A DNA stretch of 64,000 bases from Paragyromitra xinjiangensis. Its lineage: Eukaryota; Ascomycota; Pezizomycetes; Pezizales; Discinaceae. The stretch is from contig JBCAMK010000021.1 of assembly GCA_038503065.1 (NCBI GenBank), positions 1,302,001 through 1,366,000 of the forward strand. Reading direction: 5' to 3'. Numbering within the stretch: position 1 is the stretch's first letter; every line of letters begins with the position of its first letter. A program made the position numbers and the translations under genes. Positions 47,101 to 57,484 of the stretch are shown piece after piece. A model generated the notes under the pieces. That model was not told the origin of the DNA, made no database searches, and was given only the letters and a program-made list of their open reading frames with translations.

Positions 47101-50100
47101 ATGGCGGCCGACCGCGGCGGCGGTCCGCCACCACCACCCCACAGCTCACACCCAAAAGACCAGCCTCCCCCTCCACCCAGACACTCCACAAACCCTAAAG
47201 ATAAACCTCCTCCGCCACCCCCCCATAAAGAAACATCATCTAAGACCTCCTCTTCCAACACATCTTCTTCTCATCAGCAACAACAACAACAGCAAAAACA
47301 GCAACAACAGCGTGTGCCGGGTAGCTCGCCAGCGAATTTCGACGTCATCATTGTCCCTCACAACTCTGGCGGAGGAGTCATATACCTTCCCAACCTGGCA
47401 GTCCATCGGAACTCGTTCGTAGCTGGTGTGATTAGTACACTATCTACCTTACTGGTGCTGAAGTTGCTGTCACCTGTGCTGCGGTACTGGGCAAGGAGCT
47501 ACGTGGGTCTTGCGGCTGGAGTTGCGTTGGTTAGTGTCGGTGTTGGGGTGTGGCTGGGGAGCGGCGGAAATCCCAATCAGTTCTGGAAAGAAGGGAACGG
47601 TTTCTGGAGCGGAAGTAACGGCAGCGACAAAGGCAGTGGAGGAAGCAGCTGGGGAGGTGAATACAGAGAGGCAAACTACAAGGGTAGCGAGTTCAGCGGA
47701 AACTCTGGGAACAGTCACAAGAACTCGGCTACTTCATCCTCTACCAAACCTCGCAGACCAGCAGCAGGCAAGAGCGAAGAAGCCCAAGGTGCGTCGTCCT
47801 CCTCGGGTGCTTCGCATCGTCCGAGCTCCCATCCGGATCCCCCTCCATCTACACCTAAGCCTAAATCTAAACCTCCACCTCCACCTGCACCTGAACCCCC
47901 TATCAACACCCCTGAAGAGGTCGTTGTGGAGGATGATGATGTAACTCTTGTGAATGAAGACATAAACAAGAGGCCACAAGCTAAAGAAGATCACTCCTCA
48001 AAGAAGACCGAACCCGTCCCGACGCCTAAACCCGATACTCCACCGCCTTCGCCACTATTAGTACCCGTTACTCCGAAGGGCCTGAGCAAGCAAGAAAAGG
48101 CAGAGATTAGGGCGAAGAAAGGAAAGGAGAAACGGGAAAGGGAGGAAAGGAAGGAAAGGAAGGAGAGGGAACGAAGAGCTAAAGAACAAGAACGGAACCA
48201 AGAACGAGAACGGTTAGAAAAAGAAAGGAAAGAGAAGGAAGCGAAAGAAGCCGAAGAGAAACGGGAAAAGGAAGTCCGTGAAGCCCAAGAACGAGAGAAA
48301 AAGGAACAAGAACAGCGAGAAATAGAAGAACGTGAAAAATTAGCCCGAGAACGCCAGGAACGAGAACAAGAACGCCGCGAACAAGAACGCAAAGACCAAG
48401 AAATGCGCGAAAGAGAACACGCCGAGCGTCAGCTCCGCGCCATGAAAGAGTCCCTCGAAAAAGACAGGCTCCGCAGGGAGCTTGCCGAAAAAGATCGGCT
48501 TCGAAAAGAAGCTGCCGCGAAAGAGCGGGCTGAAAAAGATCGCGTAGAGAAAGAACGATTAGAGAGAATCCGATTAGAAAAAGAACGTCGAGAAAAAGAA
48601 ATGCTCGAGAAAATGCGAGCCTCAGAGCGAGAACGACTAGAGAAAGAACGCCGAGAAAAAGAGGCAGCTGAACAGGAGCGTCTCCGTCTTGAAGCCAATC
48701 GCCTAGAAAAAGAACGCATCGAATCTGCCCGCATCGAAGCTGAACGTCTCCGCGCCGAACAAGAACGTCTTGAAAAGGAACGTGCCGAAAACGCAGCTCT
48801 CCAGAGACAACAAGCCGAACAGACCCGCCTCGAAAAGGAAGCATGGGTCAGGGAACGCCGCGAAACGATCCGGAAAGAGAAAGAGCGGCGGGAAAAGGAA
48901 AAGATCGAGAAGGATCGGGCAGAGAAGGAGCGGAAGGAGCAGTTGGAACGGGAGCGGCTAGAGCGGGAGAAACTAGAGCGGGAGAGGCTTGAGAGGGAAC
49001 GCATAGAGAAGGAGCGTGTTGAGCGGGAGAAGGCGGAGAAGGAGCGGCTTGAGAAGCTGAAGGCTACGAAGGCCGCTCAGGCGGCCAAGGAAAAGGAACG
49101 GATCGCCCGGGAAGCCGTTGAGCGTCTACGACAGGAGCGAGAACGGAAACTTCGGGAAATGGCCGAGAAGGAGCGACTCGAGAAAGAAAAGATCGAGAAT
49201 GAACGCCTGGAAAAAGAGCGCCTAGAGCAGGAACGATTAGAAAAGGAACGTCTTCAGAACGAGAAGCTTGAAAAGGAAAAAGCAGATCGTGAACGAAGAG
49301 CCCGCATTGCATCCGATCGAGTCAAGGCCGAGAAAGAACGTCTCGCGAAGAAGCGCGCCGCCGAGAAGGAACGCAAAGCCGCTGAGAAGCTCGAGAAGGA
49401 ACAAAAAGCCCGAGAAGAAAGAGCCCTTGCCGAATCAGAAAGGGTGAAGCATATCCGTGACAAACTTGACGAGGAACGTATAAATCGTGAGGAAGCCGAG
49501 AGGCGGCGGATTGCTGAAGAACGGGCGGAAGAAGAACGTCTCCAGAAGGAACGCGAGAGGCTGGCGAGAGAGGCGCGGGAGAGGATACTGAAGGAGAATG
49601 AAGAGAGTGAGAAGTTTCGCAGAGAGCTGATGGAGGAAGTTGAGGCGAGCCGTGAGCAGGAGGAGCGGATGAAGCGGGAGAAGGAGGAGCGGGAAAGACT
49701 CGAGCATGAACGGCTCGAGAGGCAACGGGAGGAGAAAGAGGCGAGGCAGAAGGCTGCTGCAGAACGGCTGCGAGTGCAGCGTGAATGGGCAGCAGCGAAG
49801 GCAGCGGAGAGGGAGAAGCAAGAGCAAGAGGAGAGAGAGAGGGTTGAAAGGTTGAAGTTGGAAAGACAGGCGGAAGAGGAACGGGAAAGGCAACGACTCG
49901 AGAATGAACGACTGGAATGGGAGAAGCAGCGACTCACAAGAGAGAAAGCTGGATCGGAACGCGATCGTCTCGAACGCATTCCTTCGACCCCTCGCCGCCA
50001 GAATTCTCCGCCTAAACCCCCATACCAAACCCCGCCCTTCTCTGGCAACCGCCGGTCAATGGCAAACACCTCCACAAATCACCCTCCTACCCCGTCAAAA

Positions 50101-50892
50101 TCGGTACGAAAAAAGTTGCCCTCAGAACCACCTCCACCACCCCCACACCGAACAAACGTTGGCTCCACTGGGCACCGCACCCCCCCACCTCCGCCTCCGC
50201 ATTCACACTCACCCGTATCTTCGACTACACCGCCACCACAGCCCGTACGCCAACCTTATTCCACTGCTGACCCTAAAAAGATTGTTTTAAAAGCAGTTTA
50301 TACATTCACAAATAGTCACCCCACAAAACCTACTTCACACATACTCCCCGGCCATGGCGGGCTGAGCGATGGTTTGATCCTAAAAATGACAACCGAGGGT
50401 CTATTCATTGACGATGATATCCGCGGACAAGCATTACGGGAATGGGATGTTAAAGCTTGGACCATAAAGCTCGTTGAAATTTTCTGCCCCCGTTACGTTG
50501 CACCACCTGCATCCACCACCGGTTCCACCACCTCATCGAAGTCTAACCCCGTACGGCGCCTATTCTCACCAGGCGTATCTGGTGGTGATAAAGGTCCTAG
50601 CGAGCAGGAACTAGACGCAGTAGTCGACGGGATTCAGCGAACATGCTATCGTGACTGCTACCAGATGAAGCGTTCCGGTGGTGGGCTGGCAGGTATGCAT
50701 ATGATCCGTGCAACAATCCGCGATGCCGAGGCGAGACGTTATGTCTTCTTGGTAGATGAAGAGGAGGGCTGGAAGATCGAGGAGGGTATGAGGGTACTGC
50801 GAGCTGGGAGCCTAGCAAGAGGGTTGGTAGTCGAGGGGATGGGGATAGAAGAAGCTGGGAAGCTGGTTAGGAGTGTTGCAATTGCTGCATGA
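47101..50892 (+). CDS. membrane protein with very long charged single helix, 1263 aa
   Basis: Single exon, ATG to TGA. Layout: a proline- and glutamine-rich disordered N-terminus (1-75, with a run of Q); two adjacent hydrophobic segments at about 106-122 and 131-153 (GVISTLSTLLVLKLLS; YVGLAAGVALVSVGVGVWLG) that look like a membrane hairpin; a disordered Gly/Ser and Pro region (155-330); then about 630 residues (331-960) made almost only of E, K, R, L, Q and A in repeating LEKER/REKERLE units. That pattern is expected to form a stable ER/K single alpha helix about 90 nm long. A PP-rich linker follows (PPPPPHRTNVGS), then a conserved-looking globular end (from 1059: KKIVLKAVYTFTNSHPTKPT, DVKAWTIKLVEIFCP, CYRDCYQM, YVFLVDEEEGWKIEEGMRVL). 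It may tether a membrane to a distant partner. Family not recognised. Confidence 0.85.
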   Translation: MAADRGGGPPPPPHSSHPKDQPPPPPRHSTNPKDKPPPPPPHKETSSKTSSSNTSSSHQQQQQQQKQQQQRVPGSSPANFDVIIVPHNSGGGVIYLPNLAVHRNSFVAGVISTLSTLLVLKLLSPVLRYWARSYVGLAAGVALVSVGVGVWLGSGGNPNQFWKEGNGFWSGSNGSDKGSGGSSWGGEYREANYKGSEFSGNSGNSHKNSATSSSTKPRRPAAGKSEEAQGASSSSGASHRPSSHPDPPPSTPKPKSKPPPPPAPEPPINTPEEVVVEDDDVTLVNEDINKRPQAKEDHSSKKTEPVPTPKPDTPPPSPLLVPVTPKGLSKQEKAEIRAKKGKEKREREERKERKERERRAKEQERNQERERLEKERKEKEAKEAEEKREKEVREAQEREKKEQEQREIEEREKLARERQEREQERREQERKDQEMREREHAERQLRAMKESLEKDRLRRELAEKDRLRKEAAAKERAEKDRVEKERLERIRLEKERREKEMLEKMRASERERLEKERREKEAAEQERLRLEANRLEKERIESARIEAERLRAEQERLEKERAENAALQRQQAEQTRLEKEAWVRERRETIRKEKERREKEKIEKDRAEKERKEQLERERLEREKLERERLERERIEKERVEREKAEKERLEKLKATKAAQAAKEKERIAREAVERLRQERERKLREMAEKERLEKEKIENERLEKERLEQERLEKERLQNEKLEKEKADRERRARIASDRVKAEKERLAKKRAAEKERKAAEKLEKEQKAREERALAESERVKHIRDKLDEERINREEAERRRIAEERAEEERLQKERERLAREARERILKENEESEKFRRELMEEVEASREQEERMKREKEERERLEHERLERQREEKEARQKAAAERLRVQREWAAAKAAEREKQEQEERERVERLKLERQAEEERERQRLENERLEWEKQRLTREKAGSERDRLERIPSTPRRQNSPPKPPYQTPPFSGNRRSMANTSTNHPPTPSKSVRKKLPSEPPPPPPHRTNVGSTGHRTPPPPPPHSHSPVSSTTPPPQPVRQPYSTADPKKIVLKAVYTFTNSHPTKPTSHILPGHGGLSDGLILKMTTEGLFIDDDIRGQALREWDVKAWTIKLVEIFCPRYVAPPASTTGSTTSSKSNPVRRLFSPGVSGGDKGPSEQELDAVVDGIQRTCYRDCYQMKRSGGGLAGMHMIRATIRDAEARRYVFLVDEEEGWKIEEGMRVLRAGSLARGLVVEGMGIEEAGKLVRSVAIAA
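48091..49980 (+). repeat. ER/K-repeat coding region
   Basis: About 630 codons of imperfect 6-7 residue units (LEKERLE, REKERRE) within the gene at 47101. All three minus-strand frames stay open for long stretches here because GAA/GAG/AAG codons rarely make reverse stops; those frames are artefacts. Confidence 0.85.
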
Positions 50893-52083
50893 GTAGGTAC
50901 CGTGTCTTTGGGTTTTCATCCTGCATTTTTCCTTTTTCTGTTTTAGCATATGCGTTGGCATCCTAGGGAATTTCTTTCGAGCATGTAGCGGTTCCTTGTT
51001 ACTTAAGCTACTCGTCTTTTCGTGTGTATTGTGAGCGATTTAAGCGCGGAGTTCTCATTATACCTATCCTTCATCTTTCTTTATGGGTTATTTTTTATTT
51101 CACGATTCACGATTCATGTATCATGATTCTGTCGCAGAGGAAGAGTAAGGGATGGCGTGCGGTGTTTTGGCTTACGAGCGAGTCATGAGAAAGAGTTGAG
51201 TAATAGTCCTAAAATTGTCCACTTTGCTTTTACTGGTGTTGGGTGTTGGATGCAGCAATGCAGGTAGAGTAATGTGTATTTAGATACCCCTATGATTAAT
51301 CCATTATGATTATCAAGTACAGTTGATTTCTAGTTAGTGGGCGAGTGAGATCATGTGATTTCGTTATTGACGGCAAATCCATCTACCGCCAAATTCATTT
51401 CGTGGATCTTCCCATTCGGGACAAATCTGAAGGGATGATAATCGGACTTTGCTACAAGGTTGGAAGGCTTTACAAGGCTCTATTTTCAAGGTGATGTGCT
51501 AGCCAGCAGATTGAGGTGATGAAACCAAGGATAGATATTGGTAACGTACACGAGCCCAGAACTCATCCAGGCTGGAGTCGAGAGCAATGGGTTCTTCAGA
51601 TGCTCATCAAACTTGGCTTGCCCTTCCTAGAAGTCAGAATCAGGAAAATGCGTCATGTTACTTGATATGGGTTTAGTGGACAAGCGGCTGATTCACTTAT
51701 AGACATCGAGAAAGAAAGGGAGAAATATAAGCCCTAGTTTATAGAAATAAGTTCTAATGCGGTTCATAGTAACACTGTGGGTTGCTTGAGGGTACGCCCT
51801 AGGCCTAATTGCCGTCGAGTTTGCATGGACGGTCACTCGAACGGAAACCCATCACTCTTGGTTATTATGACTTCTACCAGGCGAAGTATTCTATAAAAAA
51901 AAGCCACTTTTAACTAGGTTTCCTTGCTTTATTGCCTCTGACCTCCTCTAAGTGACAATCAACTGTGCGTGAACAAATCTTTTAACTCATTATTGCATTA
52001 TCGTCTTGGTAGATTTCGGAAGACATTATAAACATCCGAATATCGGCTGCAGGTCGTAAAGTATACGTAGCGGACCTGCACCG
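50893..52083. other. intergenic
   Basis: 3' region of the long-helix gene, then AT-rich spacer. CACGATTCACGATTCATG is a short direct repeat at about 51101-51117. No gene seen. Confidence 0.55.
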
Positions 52084-53109
52084 CTAAAAAAAGCCCATAA
52101 GTTCAAAAGCCACTCCCAAAAATAACACAACCAAGATGAAAAGAGCGTTGTCGCTGTGTCGCCAGGAACTAGCTAATCCCGTCCGCGGTTCAGCAGTAAC
52201 AGTATTAGTCATAAAGACGGTAGATGTAGGAGTAGCTTTACGGACACAGATATTGCCTGAACAATACTGTGTTGCAGAGTTACAACATGTCTCCCCACAA
52301 CATATCTGGCCTGAATAACAACATCCTCCTTGGCCACCATTTGCGTTGGGACAGCATTGATATCCAGCTTCGCAACAAGTGTCGCCACAGCATTTTGTTC
52401 CTGCGGCGCAGCAACCCGACTTGCAACAGTCCTCTCCGGAATTGCAAACATGGTTGTAGTCGTTACAACAGACCGATCTAATCAAATTCGTATGGGTAGG
52501 GTTCAGCATTGGTTTTTACTGTCGTTGGTATCGACAGGTACAGGGGCAGAAGCCTTACCCGGGTGAACCGCATTGGCTTCCATCGCATTTTTCGTAAGAG
52601 TTTGGACAGCAACCTTGTTTTCCATTGACGACTTCGCACTATTCCGGTGGTTAGGCCCCTTCGGTCGAATTTGGAGAAGGACTACTTACAGTATCGCCTT
52701 CCATACAACAGAAAGGAAGGTTGTTAGGACACTGTAAAGCAGTATATCATTAACTTGGTTTACCAGAACGGGCTTGGAATTTTTGCATTACACAGTAGGT
52801 TCCAGTCTGACAACACTTCCCTATCACGGCTAGACATTGCACGGCTAGTCCATGTTAGAACACTAGTGTAAACCGATACTTATAGGGTTTGTGGTAGGTC
52901 TACTCACAGTAAGAAGAATCCGTGCAAACATAGGCTTGCTGTCGTGCGAATAAGGCTGCCCCGCTGATCCCAACGTTTGAAATCGGCGCTTCACTGAAGT
53001 AATTCTGACCCGGAGGCCCCGGCTCCAACCGTTGTTGCGCAATTCCATCTTCTGCAGTTGCGAAGACGAGGAAAAGAAGAAGTGCAGAGAACCGAAATAT
53101 CGACAACAT
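52084..53109 (-). CDS. cysteine-rich secreted protein, probably GPI-anchored, 256 aa
   Basis: Five exons (53109-52908, 52844-52792, 52731-52690, 52638-52559, 52477-52084) join in frame. MLSIFRFSALLLFLVFATAE is a clear signal peptide. From residue about 60 to 195 the chain is packed with cysteine pairs (CCQTGTYC, CPNNLPFCC, CCPNSYEKC, CCNDYNHVC, CCKSGCC, KCCGDTCC, YQCCPN, CCGETCC), some spaced like granulin (CC-x5-6-C, CCP). A Ser/Thr region and a hydrophobic end (NALFILVVLFLGVAFELMGFF) fit a GPI-attachment signal. It likely sits in the cell wall or outer membrane. Two acceptors 15 nt apart (CTAGCCGTG repeated at 52844 and 52829) could both be used without shifting the frame. Confidence 0.8.
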
Positions 53110-54171
53110 GCTGAAATTCTGAGTGTCACTAGTGAAGCACACGGCATACCTGTTGAGGAGAAGGAATCTCCTTTTGACACCCCTCTTGGTCGCGGGAGTG
53201 GAAGCCTTACAGTCGCTTAGAAACGAGAAGAATTTTCCCTGGTTGGCTGGAAATAACCTTACTCTGGTCACCAAAGGGAAATGAAGCAGGGCCAAAAAGC
53301 GCCACATTGGTTAGTGTGGTTCCACAACTCGTATTCCAGCAATCACCTTTGGTTTCATTGTCACACTGCAGTGGTGGCCTTACTGCAAACGTTAACTCTT
53401 GGCAGTCACACAGAGTTAGTGGTCGTGGGTACACACCAATGATCATGATTGGGCGTTGTAATGGTCGTTTCAGGGTTGCAACAAATCTGCAAGGGTTAAC
53501 AAGCATCAGAAATGAAAATGGCTCTTCTCTAGACTCTTAAGTACTGCCAACCACCACTCTTAAAGGGCTGTAGTCCATTGATTTTCAAACTGGTAATTAG
53601 CGTATTACTCCATCGCGACGGTATCCAAAGAAACCAGTTAGTTTTGGGCGACATTTCCAGGTTTAATAGTTGGCGAACACCTTACGCTCTGACCTCCAAG
53701 AATCCCCAACGGTAACTAGGCATGGTGGTGCTCGTTAGTTGATATTACAAGGAAGCCGAGGTCACCGACCTATTCACTCCCTGGTTTTCATGCACGAATA
53801 AGTGCCCTGCTACCGTGGTTACAGGCAAATGGCTCTTCTGGCAGAGAAATTTGTTGGGAGTTCTAGTAGGGTCCATTTTCTAGGTAACTGGTGCTAGAAG
53901 CAACCCAGAGCGCTAAGGGGCACTGGTGCAATTAGTTTCGGATCAATATAAAACTCATCAGTCATTGAATACATGTTTCGGGCGATTCAGTAGGCGCTGT
54001 GAATATCTAGGCAATCCTAATGCTTTTTACTAGTCATCTGACTCGTCGGTCGTCTTGGCCGTTTCTCAGAGGGGTAGTAGCTTGGCAATTCAGTGCGGCC
54101 TGCCACCCATAAGTGCTTTTTGGATGGGTGTAGCTTGTTGCTAGTGAGTGATTAATTTTTGTATTGAAACC
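53110..54171. other. intergenic
   Basis: Promoter side of the cysteine-rich gene and AT-rich spacer. No gene supported. Confidence 0.5.
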
Positions 54172-54440
54172 GTGTACTACGGATGCCAGGGAAAATCTGT
54201 TGACACCTGGCGGTGGTGGCGGTGCGCCCACTAGAGTAAATACATACCATAATTCACCCTAAGCTTCAATTAAAGTCCGTAACTTGCCTGATATGCTTCT
54301 AATCAAACTCTCCAAACAAGACTCTTATGCTTTTGCAGTAGCTATTCTTCCCAGCTTCACCGAGCGGGTGGGAGGGTTGAGTGCTTGCACTGCCACCACC
54401 GCCAGGTGTCAACAGATTAACCCCGGCACCCGTAGTACAC
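54172..54440. mobile_element. MITE copy B, 269 bp, intact
   Basis: The left end starts GTGTACTACGG and the right end finishes CCGTAGTACAC, exact reverse complements. The terminal repeats continue for about 55 bp through CTGTTGACACCTGGCGGTGG TGGC on the left and its complement on the right. The interior is AT-rich and non-coding. Read on the minus strand it aligns with both outer parts of the element at 7160-7998. A target duplication is unclear; a TA inside GTGTAC/GTACAC is possible. No transposase. Confidence 0.82.
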
Positions 54441-56150
54441 TTCACAGATCACGAATTGTAGTGTAATCCCAGAGTTCAACGACTATCCTAAGCCGTGATA
54501 GGCATGCGAAAGGCCTTAGACAGCACATGCTCTTTTAGGGGAGACCGTGTATAAGCCCAGCCGACGCCCTTGAGAAACCTATTTTCACTAAGTTACTGGC
54601 CTCCTGGGGTTAGCGACACTTGATAGTGTTCCCTGTGTGATTATTGAGCAAGACAATTGAAATCGTCCGAATAGTGCACTGGATATATCTACACCAAGAC
54701 TCCTCCCAGCTATGCGAAATAACGGGACAAAACGCATCAGTGATAATTCTATCAACTCACTTGCAGGTACCAGCAACCGGATATCGAAGGCCCTCCTCAC
54801 TACTCCTACACTAGCCAGCTGGGACGGTAGAAAATACTGCTGGAGGTAGGTTGGATAGATAAGCACTTTCACTACTCTTCGGTTGCTTTCTTATTCACTA
54901 AAATTTTGACTTTCGCCACAACCCTAAAATATAGCTAACCCCCGGCTAACAACGGCGCCAGGGGTGATAGATTAAGGATTTGAATAAGATTGGCACGCAG
55001 CGAGCCAGAGTACCTCGGGGATTAATAGATTAATATTGCCCCCCTTTAGTTTAGGCACAAAATCATCTACAAGCGCTTAGTCATAGGTAGATTTTTTTTC
55101 CATGGTAGCACGTGTCGGTCATAGCTTGTCACCCGTCAGGCCCAAAAGGCTAGCGGCGAGATATTTTTACTTGGTTACAAATAGGTGTAATTAATAGCTA
55201 TTGATTTTTGCGCGCGGATTTTTCGCCATTAGCGCTTAAAATTAGCACTCTTAGTCTTAATTGTCACATGCGAGCTGTTGTGTGTATATCTGGGGGGCCC
55301 AATAATTTCAAAGTTCTTCTTTACAGGGTGAATTTCTAGATGGGACCACCAAATCCTACCGAGTTGCTTTGGTTGGTCCTTGGTAGGACGGGGAATACCG
55401 GGACCTACTACTAGTGATATGCTGTTTCTTATTACATCTCTAATTGTAGATTTATCTGTGACTGGGTCACATCTTAGGCACCAAGTGCTAAATTGAGTGC
55501 AAGTGCCGAGGATTTACGCTGTAATTCAACACATCAACGCCCGAATCTACCGGCACCGATGGTAAATTGGCATTTGATCAATTTACTCTCCAATGGGTAG
55601 CCTAACGACTGAATAGGAAACAACGGACATCACGGGCGTGATTTACACCTGGAAAACAAAACTACTTGCTACAGATTGGTTCAAGGTTAGTTTGGATCTT
55701 TATTCGCGGGTATGTAGTGAGATATTATAGACCATCGCTTGCGAAATTTGAACCACTGCAAGTTTACACTGTTTACTGCCATTTTACGTGGGTTATTGCT
55801 CGCTCATATAACCATGGCCAAGTGAAATCTACTGCCGATAAACACAGTGTATTACTGAGTAAGCGTGTGGTTAGTCACCTGTGCACGTATTGTGTCAATC
55901 TCTAGGGAAAAAACACCCCAAATAGCGCACCTCGCTATATGTCCTTAGTCATGTGGTATTGCTGACTATCGTAGGTATGGCTTAGTAGGTATTTAGCGTC
56001 ATTGACGGGTAGGGTGCTATCGGGTGGTAACGAATTATGGCTAATCAACGCAAACTATTAGTTGATAGATATACTTGTTAGCAACCAGCTTGTTTATCAA
56101 TCAGGGATTATTAGCGGACACTACCGAGTACTGTTCATCGCTGTTGAAAG
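54441..56150. other. intergenic
   Basis: AT-rich, no supported gene. CTACATGTAG occurs downstream at 56396-56405. Confidence 0.5.
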
Positions 56151-56276
56151 ATGAGAATGGATGAACAAAGAGGGGAACCGATTGTATTGTCTGATGATGA
56201 TGAAAACAGAGATGAAGTCAAAGAAAAGCAAGCTATAAGTAGCAAAAGAAACCGAACTAGTGACAAAGTAGACTAG
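56151..56276 (+). CDS. candidate 41-aa acidic peptide with SUMO-binding-like motif
   Basis: ATG to TAG gives MRMDEQRGEPIVLSDDDENR, followed by a K/R-rich end (KRNRTSDKVD). PIVLSDDDE fits the SUMO-interacting pattern (hydrophobic core followed by Ser and acidic residues). It may instead be the first exon of a decayed or spliced gene, since no continuation was identified. Very short; could be chance. Confidence 0.25.
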   Translation: MRMDEQRGEPIVLSDDDENRDEVKEKQAISSKRNRTSDKVD

Positions 56277-57484
56277 TCCCTACTAGTCCACAACACCCAC
56301 GAAAGCATATTACAACAATCGCCCTTGCGGTAACAATTGTATAATAATTAGCACAGGCTCTTGTCTGACAGGGGCTATGGGTGGCTTGTTAGGTGCTACA
56401 TGTAGGTATCGTTTGGTAGTTTACTTATTACGTTTGAGATGTAAATCGTGGATCATTTTTTGGTACACCTTGGGTACTCTGTATTGCCCCCTAAGCGTGT
56501 ACATAATATCTTGATTGTAGCCCTTACACGTGACTCCGGTTAAAGGCTCAGTCAGGCAGACCATTCACAGGCGACCAACTTAATAGATGGGGCCTCTTGC
56601 TTACTACTTCTAGTAGGTGCAATACCGCAGGTATTGTCAACCTGTTAATGACTAAACCCCTCCAAGTTTCCCGCAGTTATTACTTATCATGGGCACTTAT
56701 CCTGATCAGGAAGGTCATCTTCAGTAACAACAAAAAATCTCCGGGTATTTCCCCGGGTTTGAAGGTGTGGCGTACAGTGTAGGCGGGAATGTCGCTATAG
56801 TACCCCGCGTTGAGGAATGTTAGAACTAGCAAACGTTTCAGCCCTGCAGAACTGCAAGTCGTCGCCCACCGTGTAATGGTCGGCCGAGATCTTTCCCGAT
56901 ATTCTGTGTGGATAGGTACGCGTAAGCATAAAATCTGTGAGTCAATTGAAACATGCTACCTAGCACGTATCATATGGCGCGAGGGTCTGGAACAACACTT
57001 ATCCATCTCTGCAGATAGTAGAAAAGGGAAATAATAAAAAACCTATCCAACACACCTGTATACGCAACACCCTCTTGGCAACCTCGATCTTGATCTGGTA
57101 TATGACGAGTGAGTGCCTATGATTAGGAGCCTCACCTATTACGGGTACTTTGTACCACCACACCGCCATATCTAGAAGTCGTTATTCGTTCTCTACAGAA
57201 CACTTTAAATCGGACAGCAAGGGAGCTTATCATCGAACAGGGATTGAAACGAGAAACCAAAACGTCTCCATCCACCGGCTGACGCGTCGCTAGCTGCAGT
57301 AATTACCAATTGCAAAGGCTACTTCTTGTTTCTCATATCCCCTCTCTTTCTCTCTCCTGTCGTCGTAACACCCCACCGCGTATTTTGTCACCACTTTCTC
57401 CACACCACTCCGCGGGATCGTGAAGGCACACCATACCACATACCCAACGTATTGGCTACGTTTGTATAAGAACTCACCACAATC
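56277..57484. other. intergenic
   Basis: Spacer and promoter of the membrane protein gene. No supported gene. Confidence 0.5.

Noticed and set aside
49254..50075. Long Ser/Arg/Leu-rich minus-strand frames opposite the ER/K region
   Set aside because: Mirror image of GAA/GAG/AAG-rich codons; stop codons are avoided by composition.
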